A DNA stretch of 60,000 bases from positions 12,478,001 to 12,538,000 of the forward strand of contig WPIO01000008.1 in the NCBI GenBank assembly GCA_009760855.2. Direction: 5' to 3'. The stretch comes from Cristatella mucedo (lineage: Eukaryota; Bryozoa; Phylactolaemata; Cristatellidae). Positions within the stretch are counted from its first letter, which is position 1; each line of letters starts with the position of its first letter. A program made the position numbers and the translations under genes. Shown piece by piece: positions 12,545 through 40,472 of the stretch. The notes under the pieces are model-generated. The model saw only the letters and a list, made by a program, of their open reading frames with translations, did not search any database and had not been told where the DNA came from.

Positions 12545-12690
12545 GATAGCTAGCTGATGTAACAGCCTCATTTTGCATAGCGACGTCAGCTTGCAGTGGC
12601 GATAAAGGATCGCCCACCCACGACGTCGGGGCCGAGGTCGTAAAAACCAACCACCACACCCAGTGGGCCATTACGACTAATCTAGTTATT
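12545..12690 (-). mobile_element. tRNA-derived SINE, minus strand
   Basis: 'agctgatgtaacagcctc', 'cttgcagtggcgataaaggatcgcccac', 'ggggccgaggtcgtaaaa' and 'gtgggccattacgac' match the family in order. The first hairpin arm is deleted. It lies downstream (3') of RPL26. Confidence 0.8.
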
Positions 12691-12872
12691 GTCCAGGTAT
12701 GACCACTTGGTTAACATTCATCCGGTGACACAAGTTGTGCTTGCCTTAAAACATGCATTCCAGCATAGTTCACACAACACGTAGTCAATTTACTACAATC
12801 CCGTTTCGTGCAATAGCTTCAATCAACACAGCAAATCGAATTACTAAGACGGTTGTATTTGGTGAACAAGGT

Positions 12873-12986
12873 TTACGAAGTTTCAATGGATTCCTCTGTG
12901 TGTTTGCCCTTGTCGGTCCTAGCACGGGCTCTGCGCTCCAGGATTTTCTTCCTGTCTTTATCAAGCTTCGGCTTGACTATTACCAC
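12873..12986 (-). CDS. RPL26: RPL26 coding exon 3 (C-terminus)
   Basis: Residues 104-140 plus the TAA stop (12873-12875). It begins [14 protein letters not shown] after an acceptor whose minus-strand sequence is tttttgtag. Confidence 0.95.
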   Translation of the reverse strand: MVIVKPKLDKDRKKILERRARARTDKGKHTEESIETS

Positions 12987-14754
12987 CTACAAAAATAGTA
13001 GAAGAGGTGATGCATGTACTGTCGTCAAAACTAAAAACTACGCTTTCTGCAACTTTTCAGCCAGCCAGTAAAATCAATCGAGACAGACCAACACTTTGAA
13101 GATTTTCCTAAAGCACATTACAAGACACCGTGGTTTCAGGAGGCCAAGATAAAAAAAGCAAAGCAAGAATAGCGAGTAAAAAAGTGGAGTAAGACAAAAC
13201 AGGAAGTACGGCTTGGGCAGAAATGCAAGTATAATTGATAGATTTTATCAGCTAGTATAAAGCATGATTCTATTCATTAAGCAATGCAACAGGTGAGGAC
13301 TCGGGTTTTGCAGTCGATCAGCAACAGCCAGTGAACACCAGATAATGTTCTTGACAAGGCTACGTATCTGAAAAACGTCGAGGCTGACCATATGGCACAG
13401 GCCTTTTTGACATGTGGCCACAGCACTACATCCATTCGACTTGGCCTTAGAATAAAAAGCACACCGGCATTTCTCACTCGACCAGAAACAGGAGCAAACT
13501 AATTCCGATTTTAAGGACCAAGATAAATATTGCAATATTGATGCTAAAGACGCTTTACGATATAACCAACACAAGACCAAGGTGGATTGGGGATATAGGC
13601 ATTCACCTTATATATGACTAGTGGATACAGGCATTTAAATAGTTCAACAATCTCAGATGCAGCCACAACACAACATACATTACATACACAGCATATCCAC
13701 CAAAAGGTCATTTACACAGGGAGAAGCCAAGGTTGATATAGCAGCAGATGGCCTGAGCGGTTATTACCCCCTCAGTTGCAGTGAAAACAATTGAGGATTG
13801 CCTGCTGGAGGAATGAAACATGCGATCACTGCTGTGAAGCTCGAGCACTTGACACCTGATTTAACACCCAGGGCCAGTGTCTTATCGACGTTAAGCACAA
13901 CCCAGCATGCATTGGTAGTTACGACCAGGATTGGGTTTAAGCCAAAAAACAAAGGGACAATCAGTTCGATTTAAATCAAACGGCACAGCTCCAGACGTGC
14001 ATTTAAATAGTGTGCATGCATGAACACACGATCTTGTACATAGTAGAAATGATACCAATTCAGATCCAGCAGTAGGGCAACGCTGGCCACCCAGCAAAAT
14101 ACGGCAGGCTAACAGTGCAAATAAGGCTAACAGCGGCAACTCGAAAGAGGCGGTGTGCGGGACTAACAATATCGCAGCACTACCATGACGACAAATGTCA
14201 CTACCCCTACGACGAGGCAATCCCGAGTGTTTTCTGGTTGCGGCAGGCCTCTTACCTTCGACGGGTGGATTCCAACATACACGGTCGCACCATTGGCTTT
14301 TTCGCGCTGAATCCTTTCAACGTGTACAACAAACTTTTTTCTGTACACTTGCACTACTTTGCCGACCTGCTGACCTTTGTAATGACCGCGTACAACCTAC
14401 AATGGTAGTTGGCGTATGTCGACTGTACTAACTAGTCACCTGCATACACTAACTGCTTACTGCACATCTGCGTATCGCCTCAACTTACAGCAAAAGGATG
14501 TTTTCACGACGGTTCAATTGGTAATTCCAGCAACAATCATCACGGGCGATTTGACTAGGCGCGACTACAAAGCATACGAGACGAACCTGCACTTCATCGT
14601 CTTTTCTAATGGGTAGGCTCCTAACACGATACTTCTGTCGCATATCTTTTGACAAAGGTGAACTCATTATTTTCCTCCTGATGTGTGAGGGTGCTTGGAA
14701 GTGTCTCTTACGCTGCTTCCTCCGCGAGGACGACACAAGCTTGTTGAATTTCAT
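12873..14754 (-). CDS. RPL26: ribosomal protein L26 (eL26), three coding exons
   Basis: RPL26 is a component of the 60S ribosomal subunit, near the polypeptide exit tunnel. The spliced minus-strand frame gives 140 aa, close to the roughly 145 aa usual for the animal protein. It opens [20 protein letters not shown], contains [20 protein letters not shown], the KOW-region [20 protein letters not shown] and [16 protein letters not shown], and ends with a lysine/arginine-rich [15 protein letters not shown] helix. The three coding exons (56, 47 and 37 codons plus stop) all join in phase 0 at canonical GT-AG sites. The start is the ATG at 14754-14752. A pyrimidine-rich stretch ending in tag lies seven bases upstream, so a separate 5'UTR exon is likely. 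The gene is divergent from ACADSB, and intron 2 carries a candidate snoRNA. No disruption is seen, and the introns argue against a processed pseudogene. Confidence 0.95.
12987..14255 (-). other. RPL26: RPL26 intron 3
   Basis: A 1269-bp GT-AG intron. I looked for a second intronic snoRNA (C box TGATGA with D box CTGA on the minus strand) and found no convincing pair. No recognised element apart from short A-rich stretches. Confidence 0.8.
14256..14396 (-). CDS. RPL26: RPL26 coding exon 2
   Basis: Forty-seven codons, residues 57-103: [15 protein letters not shown]... to ...VYVGIHPSK. The donor reads gtaag; the acceptor is attgtag. Confidence 0.97.
14474..14550 (-). ncRNA. candidate C/D-box snoRNA in RPL26 intron 2
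   Basis: On the minus strand this 77-nt segment has a perfect 6-bp terminal stem (ATCGCC at 14550-14545 with GGCGAT at 14479-14474). A perfect C box GTGATGA (14543-14537) follows one base inside the stem, and a D-like box TTGA (14483-14480; consensus CTGA, one mismatch) sits directly before the closing strand. After the C box comes GCTGGAATTACC, the exact complement of GGTAATTCCAGC, a near-universal 18S rRNA segment. It is followed by a weak D'-like ATTGA and a C'-like GTGAAAA. Size and location inside a ribosomal protein intron are typical of animal methylation-guide snoRNAs. The imperfect D box and uncertain spacing leave the methylated residue open. Confidence 0.55.
14587..14754 (-). CDS. 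RPL26: RPL26 coding exon 1 (start codon)
   Basis: Fifty-six codons from [12 protein letters not shown] to KDDEVQ. The donor after CAG reads gttcgt, a weaker but valid GT site. The upstream acceptor-like tactttcgtag, seven bases before the ATG, implies a 5'UTR intron. Confidence 0.96.
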
Positions 14755-14917
14755 GTTGAACCTACGAAAGTATCAAAAAACGAATTTAGACAATATCATA
14801 CCAAATAAACATTAGAAAGACTAAACGGCCCGTACTTCTAATGCAGCACTGCGGTCCGATGCAGCAGGATTGACACAGCAGACACAGATACCGAGAACAC
14901 GACGCTGGCGTACGTAC

Positions 14918-14949
14918 CCACGGCTATGGCGGCCGGTACCAAAAGGAAG
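14918..14949 (-). other. RPL26: probable RPL26 5'UTR exon with TOP-like start
   Basis: On the minus strand the sequence CTTCCTTTTGG (from about 14949) resembles the 5' terminal oligopyrimidine start of ribosomal protein mRNAs. A good donor, gtacgta, follows at 14917-14911. Splicing to the acceptor just before the ATG would remove about 155 bp. This is inferred from motifs only. Confidence 0.5.
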
Positions 14950-14983
14950 TTGACTTCCGGTCAAGTGCCTGATGGGCTTGAAA

Positions 14984-14986
<3 letters not shown>
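14918..14986. promoter_or_regulatory. bidirectional RPL26/ACADSB promoter core
   Basis: Two ETS-type sites face each other: GGAAGT (14945-14950) and ACTTCC (14953-14958), separated by TG. YY1-like ATGGCGGCC at 14925-14933 and AAAATGGCTGCC at 14981-14992 flank them; the second overlaps the ACADSB start codon. No TATA box is seen. ETS/GABP and YY1 sites are known features of TATA-less mitochondrial and ribosomal-protein promoters. The shared use is inferred from the 229-bp divergent spacing. Confidence 0.6.
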
Positions 14987-33017
<18,031 letters not shown>

Positions 33018-33622
33018 AGGATTTACGTTATTTTCTTAAAGTCCTGCACATGTTCTTTTGTGAATGCTGCATGTGTCCTTTGCTCAAGTCATTGCACCGT
33101 GGGCGTGGCTTAGTGCAGTCAGCCCCCTCCCTCCTCCTCCTCCTACGGGTGAGGGCACTAGAGTGCAGTGCTGGGTGCAGCTGCATCTGTCCGATCGGTC
33201 TTTTTGAAGGTGAGAAGTGGTCGACGTGGTCTGAAACAGCTGCCCATCAACCCAGCACACGTGCCGTACCTTCTGCCCTTGCACCGGATATTGTTGTGCT
33301 ATGAACGACTGTTTTGTATGCGTGTCAATCAATATACGTGTCTATATTTTTGTTGTTGGGATTATTTAGGTGCAGCTTGTAATTTGGTGCTTTAGCCGAC
33401 AGTATTACTAGAAGTGGTCTGGGACCGAGCTTAATCGTAGGCGCAAGTGACTAAACGCTACTATCCTGCTTGCTTTGATTTTCTTGCACACGAGCAGCAT
33501 TATTAGTACTTTGAAGCGTTTAGCATGCACGGAGACACTGCCTGACTTATGGAATAAGAGAAGCCCCCAATATAGATTTTGCTATACACGAACCTTGCAT
33601 TTTCTTGAAGCTTGGCAAGCTG
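33018..33622 (+). other. ACADSB: probable ACADSB 3'UTR
   Basis: About 600 bp between the stop codon and the first canonical AATAAA. The open frames inside it have no family resemblance. Confidence 0.5.
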
Positions 33623-33628
33623 AATAAA
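33623..33628 (+). terminator. ACADSB: candidate ACADSB polyadenylation signal
   Basis: A canonical AATAAA followed by a T-rich stretch (gattgtttttgcctg), the first such combination after the stop. Confidence 0.5.
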
Positions 33629-33744
33629 TTGATTGTTTTTGCCTGATCGAACTATTTGGTAAGTATAGGGCAGAAATTTACAAACTTACCAAATTTGTAT
33701 TGGTTTGACAGTTGCTAGCTTTTGCCCACACTTAATTATAAAAA

Positions 33745-33930
33745 TTATAATACGATTTTTGTATAGCACCCTAAGCGACCTCAATACCTATTCAGGCGCT
33801 GTACAGCTCGCTGCAAAGGAAACGATAGTCAATATTTAATCGAAAGGAAAGGTATGCTGCTTAGGTAACCATGCTGCATGCTAAAGCTCGCGAAAGACTC
33901 ACGGCCGCTGGCTAGAAGAATCCTCTTTAG
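33745..33930 (-). mobile_element. LINE/SINE tail relic, minus strand
   Basis: 'tatagcaccctaagcgacctcaatac', 'ttcaggcgctgtacagc', 'tgctgcaaagg', then 'catgctgcatgctaaag' and 'cggccgctggctag'. Same family as 6605 and 26240. Confidence 0.55.
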
Positions 33931-34287
33931 TAATACTCAATCGCGCACAGGTAAGCAAAGCACGATGAAAAAGAGGTGCTCTGGGTTGCCTTGCAAAACC
34001 ATGTCCCCGTCGCCCTTAGTCAGGACGTACTTCACTATTTCGCTGTGTTCGGAGCAGAGGTTCGGTGTGGGACAGGTAGTTATGTGTAGCTGTTGAGCTT
34101 TTTTGAATGTCATTTTATCAGGAGATACGTTACATCATTCGGCTGTGAGTTCCAAGTTTTATGAGCATAGCAACTGAAGGCACGACCTCCGAAGAATTTT
34201 ATGTTGGCCAGAAGCAAAATCAGATGCTGTCAGAAGAGAGCATAATGCTATGGCAAGTAGGAAAAAGAATAAAATTTAATTCATTTG

Positions 34288-34385
34288 CTTAGCACCTTAA
34301 GAGAACTTAATCTCTATTCGGGCGCTTCACGTATGCCACGGGGCTCGAGCACATGACCTCGGTCAGGGCGAGCGCCTTAGAACAA
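34288..34385 (-). mobile_element. tRNA-like SINE with LINE tail, minus strand
   Basis: 'agcaccttaagagaacttaatctc' (stem-loop complement), 'cacggggctcgagcac' (B-box-like), 'cggtcagggcgagcgcctt' (A-box-side). It matches 51820-51955 and 40473-40840. Confidence 0.65.
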
Positions 34386-34494
34386 GTAAATGGAACCGGG
34401 GCAAGTAAATGGAGGGACCTAAAGGACTTGATAGGCAACCACTGTGGACTGGTGAGCAGTGATGTAATGTGGCAGCTGTGACGTTTATGAATGT

Positions 34495-35990
34495 AACGTA
34501 TCTCCGTCTGTAACTCCATAAAGACTGGGTGTTGCGTAGGAGAGTATTGTATAGGCACTCAGCCTAAGCGGCTTTCGGTGCGCATTCAATAGCCAACAGA
34601 CTTCATCTCACTCCCCAAAGAGAAAGTGGGAAGCATAGCAGAGTCAGGAGAGCAGTTGAGGTAGTGAGTGGCTGGGAAGTAGCAGCTCAGGACCACTGAA
34701 AAGGATGAGCCATAGTCGGCAGCAGGAGAGTAGTTATCATTGCGTACGAATTGTGAAAGCGAGTTGCAGTCTAGGACCTGAAGAGCAAAAGCTTCTGTCA
34801 CCAACTGTCTTTAAGCGGAGGAATGGGACAGCTAATTTATTGTCCACACAGGACCTGAGGGCGCGAACAGGCTGGAACTGGTGCAGCAGTTCAGGTAGAT
34901 CCGAAGGAGTCAAGCCGTGGCAGGTCTTGTGGGTCAGCGTAAGAACTCTGTATCCTCTGTATCCGTTGCTCAACCGGCATCCATCCTACCTTTTTTAGCA
35001 AATGAGACCCGTGCTCAAACCTCTGGGACTTAAAGACTAGCCTCGCAATCATATTCATAGTCAGGTGCAGCGGCCTATTGCTTTTTTTGGTAGCCCAGCC
35101 AAAAGGGAATTACAATAATCAAGCCGAGAAAGAACTAAGGAGCTAGTTAAATTTTTTGCAAGCCACCATGGAAGACAGCTCCTCATCTTAGATAAGGATC
35201 TGACGTGATAGCTAGCTGTAGAAGCAGTCTTCCGAATGAAGCATTTAAAAATTAGGCAGCTGTCGAAAGTGACGCCTACATTTCGAGTACGTGGTGATGG
35301 TCGCGCAACAGCATCACCTGTTAGGAGAGCAGAGCCTTCTAGTCCACCCATACGCCCAGGGTGACATACGAGAAGCAGTTCGGTTTTATCGTCAGTTAGT
35401 TTCAAGAAATTATCCGACATTCAGGATCGAATGTCGGCAAGGCAAGAATTTAGTTTCTCAGTTGCTGCAGCTGATTCCGACGGTTAAAATGACAAATAAA
35501 GTTGAGTATCGTCAGCTTAAAAGTGATATCCTATTCCATGGGCCTTCATCACTTTTCACTGAGGTTGAGTATAAATGGAGAAGAGCAAGGGACCGAGGAC
35601 GGACCCTTGAGGAACTCCAAAGGTGACCGGTCTCGTGGGTGAGACTTGAACACCCCCGCAACACGGATTGAATAAGATCAGACAGGTACGATTTAAACAA
35701 CGCCAATGCCTCGTCTGCCAGACTGATCGTTGTTCGCAATCGTATAAGTAGGATATCGTGATCAATGGCGTCGAAGGCAGCTGATAGATCTACAAAGCTA
35801 GATTAGTGACATTCCCGTCATCGTTACGCCAAAGATTGTCGTTGTTAACACGGAGGAGAGCAGTTTCAGAGGAGTGCTGCCTATTGAAGCCCGATTGAAA
35901 TATATATGACATTTCATTATTTTCAATATGTACTACTAGCTACTTAGTGTAATATTTTTTGAAGAATCTTTGACGCAAAAGTAAGAACGG
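34495..35990 (-). mobile_element. LINE B with reverse transcriptase, minus strand
   Basis: Minus-strand frames in order from 35990: 'FQSGFNRQHSSETALLRV', 'VDLSAAFDAIDHDILLIRL', 'ALALFKSYLSDLIQSV', 'TFGVPQGSVLGPLLFSIYT', 'LKLTDDKTELLLVC', 'NVGVTFDSCL', 'SRLDYCNSLLAGLPKKAI', 'KTVGDRSFCSSGPRLQ', then the 3' tail. The 'GVPQGSVLGPLLF' block is intact. Frameshifts occur throughout and no YADD is seen intact. Confidence 0.88.
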
Positions 35991-35995
35991 AAACT

Positions 35996-37036
35996 TGTAA
36001 CGCCGAAGGCTCGGCGGGGTAGGATTGACCTGCCGCTTACCTAGCGGCGTAACCTAGCGCCTGCTACCGTTCGGTGCGCGCTTACGCGCAATAAGCTGGC
36101 CGCCACGAAACGAGCGTTTCTGGCGCTAACCTACCTACCGTTACCAAAGGGGGTCGTGAGTCCGCGGCGTGAATTGGAAAGCGAGACACAAATCGGGGAT
36201 TGTACTGAACTTTATTCGCAAGCGCACAAAGTCGCTGCACGTCTAGCTCACTTTTATCTCCACACTCCTCGCACGTTCTTAACAGCGCCAACACTCTTGC
36301 GGAGGGAATACTTCTCCACACTGAGCGCGAACCGGAGCCTAAACCCTAACCGGAGAACTAGGACTCCGTTTCCACCTGTGCGGAAGGAATACCCCACACA
36401 CGCCAACTTAAGCACTCTTGCGGAGGAAATACTTCTCCACACTGAAGTTACTTACGTCTATAGTGGGGGATGACTCAAATAGACAGAGCCCGAACCAGAG
36501 CCTAAACCCTAACCGGAGAACTAGGACTCGGTTTCCACCAGTGCGGCATAAATACTCCACACTCGCCACCTCAAGCACTCTTGCGGAGGAAACACGTCTC
36601 CACACTTACGCTACTTACATCTATACTGGGGAACGACCCAAATAGACAGAGCTTGAACTGGAGCCTAAACTCTAACCGGAGAACTAAGACTCCACACACG
36701 CCAATTACATCTAGCTCGCACCGGCAAATCCTTATGCCGAGACCACGTGCAAGCGCGCACACACAAAACACAAAAGAATCACAAAATGCCACCTCGGGCG
36801 CGATACGACCGTATTCGGTGGAGTCCACCGAGTTCTCCTAGCTCTGTCTTGTTCTGTTCTGTCCATCGTCGGCGGACAGCCCGCCCTCCTCCCTCGCTTT
36901 CAGAGAAACGAGTCCGACGGCGTCGAAGCGCGGAGCCGGACCAAAAGACACCAAAGACCAAGAGCGAGCGGCGCTCGACTCTTAAATATCTAGCTGAGAC
37001 AATTGGGCGAGAGCTTAGTGGTATTGGGCCCGACAC
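35996..37036 (-). mobile_element. solo-LTR-like element, minus strand
   Basis: Read on the minus strand it starts TGTCGGGCCC (37036) and ends GGCGTTACA (35996), i.e. TG...CA. It has a TATA-like TATTTAAG at about 36982-36989 and AATAAA at 36216-36211, the order expected of an LTR. Internal tandem repeats fill 36292-36740. No clear target duplication flanks it (aaact left, ccttg right), and no gag/pol is visible, so the call is tentative. Confidence 0.45.
36292..36740. repeat. tandem repeat, three unequal units (about 121, 163, 165 bp)
   Basis: The anchor cactcttgcggagg occurs at 36292, 36413 and 36576, and each unit contains 'gagcctaaa(c)cctaaccgg'. Units 2 and 3 carry about 42 extra bases (cttac...gacagagc) absent from unit 1. 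Confidence 0.85.
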
Positions 37037-37384
37037 CTTGGCCCATTAAGGTAAGGAATTAATACCGTCCCCAGGCCACTGGAAGGGCACCTCTGTCCAG
37101 CTTGAATGGCGAATGGGTTCCAGACGATTCTTTCTTGGAACGAGTGAAGGCGGAGGTTGACAGGCCAGCCAACATCAATCAGCAGCTTCCGCGGGTATCG
37201 GACCAATTCTAAAGGCCGAATCGCCACCGCTCGTCTCAGAGCTTCATGGCTCGCTCTTAAGCGCTTCCTCTCTAATCGCACTGACGCTTCTCTCTGGCTC
37301 ACTGCTCCAGGACAAAGGGGCTCTAGCCCGCCGCCGAACAGCTCTTTTTCGCGATAAAATTCAGCCAAGGCCAGCAGGGCGCTA
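37037..37384. other. unassigned sequence between LTR-like element and LINE relic
   Basis: No recognisable coding or repeat motif. Confidence 0.4.
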
Positions 37385-38170
37385 CAAACTGTTGCACAGG
37401 CAGGAAGACCTACAAGTAATGAGGTGTAGATGTCTATTCGGTACTTCACGAATGCACGGACCATCTTGGCTGTGGTGTGCTTATCCAAGCAAGCCAGAAT
37501 TTGCAATCAAAAGTAAGTGTTAATTAGCTGGACCTGACTGTAGCTCATATCATCATCAAGCAAAAAGTCATTATGGAAGAGAACGCCCAAACTAAGTGTG
37601 GAGGCAACAGGATATTTGTTGGTAGAGCCGATTTGAAGAGGTAGGCATTTCCGAGTGTCATCTGGTTTGTCTTTAATTACTAAGTTGGTTTTGTCATTCG
37701 GTGTGAGAAAGTATGCGATTATGAGCAATGCGCTCTCTCAGAGAGCTGAGAGTTTGGGGTGATGAAAGGCAGAGAAAGATCAAAGCACAAGTTAGCTGCT
37801 GTCCTCTGCTTAAAAATAAGACTGTGCTTGGCGATTTAATTGGCATTAGGAAGTGCAGAAACTGAAAAGCACTGGACCTACCACGGATCCCTAGGGAACC
37901 CAATGCTGGACCTATCACTGATCCCTAGGGAACCCCATTCCTGAGAAGCGTTGTGGATGATCGTTTTCCATTGACGTGCAATTTCCTAATTCGTCCACTG
38001 AGGTAAGACTTAAGCCGTAGTAACGCGGTGCCTGCGATGCCTTAAGGCGAAGTAATGCGGTGCCTACGATGCCTCAAGCCGAAGTAACGCAGTGCCTGCG
38101 ATGCCTTAAGCCGAAGTAATGCTGTGCCTGCGATGCCTCAAGCCGAAGTAACGCAGTGCCTGCGATGCCT
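37385..38170 (-). mobile_element. LINE A-related RT relic, minus strand
   Basis: Minus-strand frames: 'SYLSGRIRKLHVNGKRSSTT', 'GVPQGSVIGPALGS' (near 37900), 'NDKTNLVIKDKPDDTRKCLP', 'VLFHNDFLLDDD', 'ILACLDKHTTAKMVRAFV', 'SLLVGLPACA'. It contains a short duplication (37864-37937) and a minisatellite (38010-38169). Confidence 0.8.
38010..38169. repeat. 32-bp minisatellite, 5 copies
   Basis: Five contiguous 32-bp units (38010, 38042, 38074, 38106, 38138) with a few substitutions. Unit starts mostly alternate ttaag / tcaag. The repeat expanded from the RT segment corresponding to 'GIAGTALLRL' in the minus frame. Confidence 0.95.
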
Positions 38171-38289
38171 CGGTGAGAGGACTGGGGACTTTTCCATCTT
38201 CTAGCTCAGTGCTGAGTCCTCTTCTGCAATCACACCTAGATCGAGCCAGAAAAAGAGTACAAAGTCAGTCTCTTATCTGCCTCAAACCC

Positions 38290-39400
38290 GAAATGAGTTC
38301 CTTAGTAGACTTGCATCCACAGTCATGCATGCTACTTTGTGACATTCGGCGAATCAAGTACTATGGAATTCAGTTCGACTCAACTCCTGATTTGGTACAC
38401 CACTAGCAGGTCATTAGATATGTCCATGTTGATTTTTGCCAACTTAGCGGTCATCATCGAAGAGCCTTTTCCGGGCTTTCTTCAAATCTACGCCAAAGAT
38501 TCTGCAGCAATTGAGTTCCTCATCTTGGACAAACTCGAATCTGACAAAATTTCCTTGCAAGATTGCAGGTCGCAGTGCTAGGACAACGAAGTAGTCATGT
38601 CTGGCCATTTTTCAGGTGTCCAAAAGAGAATACTGTCCTGAAATGAGAAGGCAACTTTTGCAAACCGTGATAACCACAGCTTGAAGCTGGCAAGAGTTCA
38701 TGCTGCAAGTCAAGATTCCGTTGTCGTTACCTTATTAGAACAACAGAGAACATCTACTTATTCTTTTCAAGATCAACTGTGAGGTGGGAAGAATTGAAGA
38801 AGTCTTAGCCTTCACTGGCAAGCGTGACTGTACAACGACGTGGAGTGCAAGGGTGGACGCTGCGGAAGCCATCAACGATGGACTGAACAGCATGGTAGGC
38901 CTTTTGGAACAACTGTCTGCGGACGTAAGTGGAACACTTGAAACAAGAAGCGAAGCTTGTAGTTTTGATTCGTACAGCAGAGAGCCAGCCGATGCCCAAC
39001 ACCAACAGTTTATTACCACGCATGGAGCCGAAGGGCGCACGGCTCCTTTCGGCCTCTTCTCCCACTCGACTCCCCCACAAATCCTCCTGTGAGTCGGCAG
39101 GAGGACAAAGCCGGCCTGTGGATAAACCACAGCCTTCAGACCACAGCCGTGCACTGGCCTGTCCCTAGGCCACTACCAGTCTGCCTGGCTTGCAGTGTGC
39201 CGGCGAGCCCAGCGATCTGAGCCATGCACAGAGAGCCACAAACCACAAAGCTGGCAGTCTCCTGCACTGTATTTTGAACTTTTAACTTTTTGGTTATGTT
39301 GCCATTTTGGTACAGATCTTAAGGTAGATGGATCGTGCTCAGAAAAGGCTGTAGGGTCCAAAGATTAACTTCTGTGATGGAGCTATTTGGCAGCAATTTT
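38290..39400 (+). pseudogene. hAT-family (ZMYM1-like) transposase relic
   Basis: Broken plus-strand frames give 'KYYGIQFDSTPDLVHH', 'QVIRYVHVDF', 'GFLQIYAKDSAAIEFLILDK', 'LESDKISLQDCRSQC-DNEVV', 'MSGHFSGVQKRIL', 'RDNHSLKLARVHAASQDSVV', 'WSARVDAAEAINDGLNSMVG', 'LETRSEA', and after an insertion 'MDRAQKRL-GPKINFCDG'. This is the catalytic-domain order of hAT-like transposases that animal genomes often annotate as zinc finger MYM-type 1-like. At least two stops (38404-38406, 38578-38580) and frameshifts kill it. I see no terminal inverted repeats or N-terminal zinc finger. Confidence 0.8.
38988..39228. mobile_element. 241-bp insertion with 10-bp direct repeats, inside the hAT relic
   Basis: CAGAGAGCCA occurs at 38978-38987 and 39229-39238, flanking a GC-rich segment that interrupts the transposase between 'TRSEAC' and 'DRAQKRL'. 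The minus strand carries AATAAA (in taataaactgttggtg) near one end and an A-box-like tggctcagatcgctggg near the other. The family is unknown. Confidence 0.55.
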
Positions 39401-40472
39401 TGACAAGGGTAGGGGCGCCATTTGTCACTTTGTCCCCTGGCGCCGATCGCCACTGGCAACAGGGCCTGGCTGCAACAGTTGATTCGTCGGGGATGTTGCT
39501 AGCCTGTAAAGCGCCGCATGCGTACCCGTGCTACAATTTCGCGTCGTATACGATGCACGAAGCATAAGCCAGAGACGCCCTGGGTCTGCCGCCACCATGG
39601 CCTCAGCTTCGCTGGTCGCCCGAAAGCTCTGTAGGGCACCCTTACCTAACTAGCATGCACGAACAACCGACAAACTAGTCGCGGTGGCCTGCGGGCGGGC
39701 GGCGTCGATTCGTCCTGACCGGGATCCCCCATCGGATCCCTACCCAGCGTCAAGTGTACCTAGACGCCAGGGCACGAGCGACATACTACACTGCGAAGTT
39801 CAAGTTGCCGCGACCGGTAAGGAAGGGGGCGAGAGCGCACGGCTCAGTCTGGTCGCTCCACCCATCGCGATCCGGCGACCGTGCTCAGCGGCACCGTCTA
39901 CAGGGATTCTCAGCCAGGATTAGTTGTCATTGATCCACTACGTCCGGCGCATCGCAGCGTGTTGCACCGACCGCACATACTATTCAGCTAGGCGCGATGC
40001 TCAGGAGTGCGCGAACTCGGTCGATGTAAGCTACTTGAGCAGTTCAGCCACTCCACTAGCGCACGTTCTCCCGGAGCGTCCGACCCAGTCGCACCGTTCG
40101 CGAGATCTCGCTCTATTGCTGCGACCCATTCTATTGCAGCGGAGTGGTTTTTTTTAGCGCACCGCGCACGAGTGGCCCTTCCGACGAGACTACTGCCGGA
40201 AATCCAACGGCGTTTCGCACGCCGCGTGCTGCTTACGCGGGCTTCGCTGCTGCTGCTGCATGCGGTGCCGGTCGACCATCAAAACCATACTGGCACCGCC
40301 GAAGCGTGCGGGCCAGAGCTAGCGCCTGGGCCGCCGTAGACCGCCGTCCTCTGTAGCCTCACGAGCCATCGGTAGCTGAAGGAAGTTCTAGGGGGGATGC
40401 CCACGCTCTGGACTCGCTGCCGCTGCACATAAGCTGACACCGCTTCCTTGTCTTAAAAATACTTCACTAATA
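39401..40472. other. unassigned GC-rich sequence
   Basis: Several overlapping open frames of 60-110 codons with no domain resemblance; their abundance fits GC-rich noncoding DNA. No splice-linked exon pair was found. Confidence 0.45.

Noticed and set aside
12788-12793. AGTAAA on the minus strand as the RPL26 polyadenylation signal
   Set aside because: A variant hexamer only; no supporting downstream element was clear, so it is not annotated.
12987-14255. second snoRNA in RPL26 intron 3
   Set aside because: No minus-strand C box paired with a D box and terminal stem at snoRNA distance was found; an H/ACA type cannot be excluded by eye.
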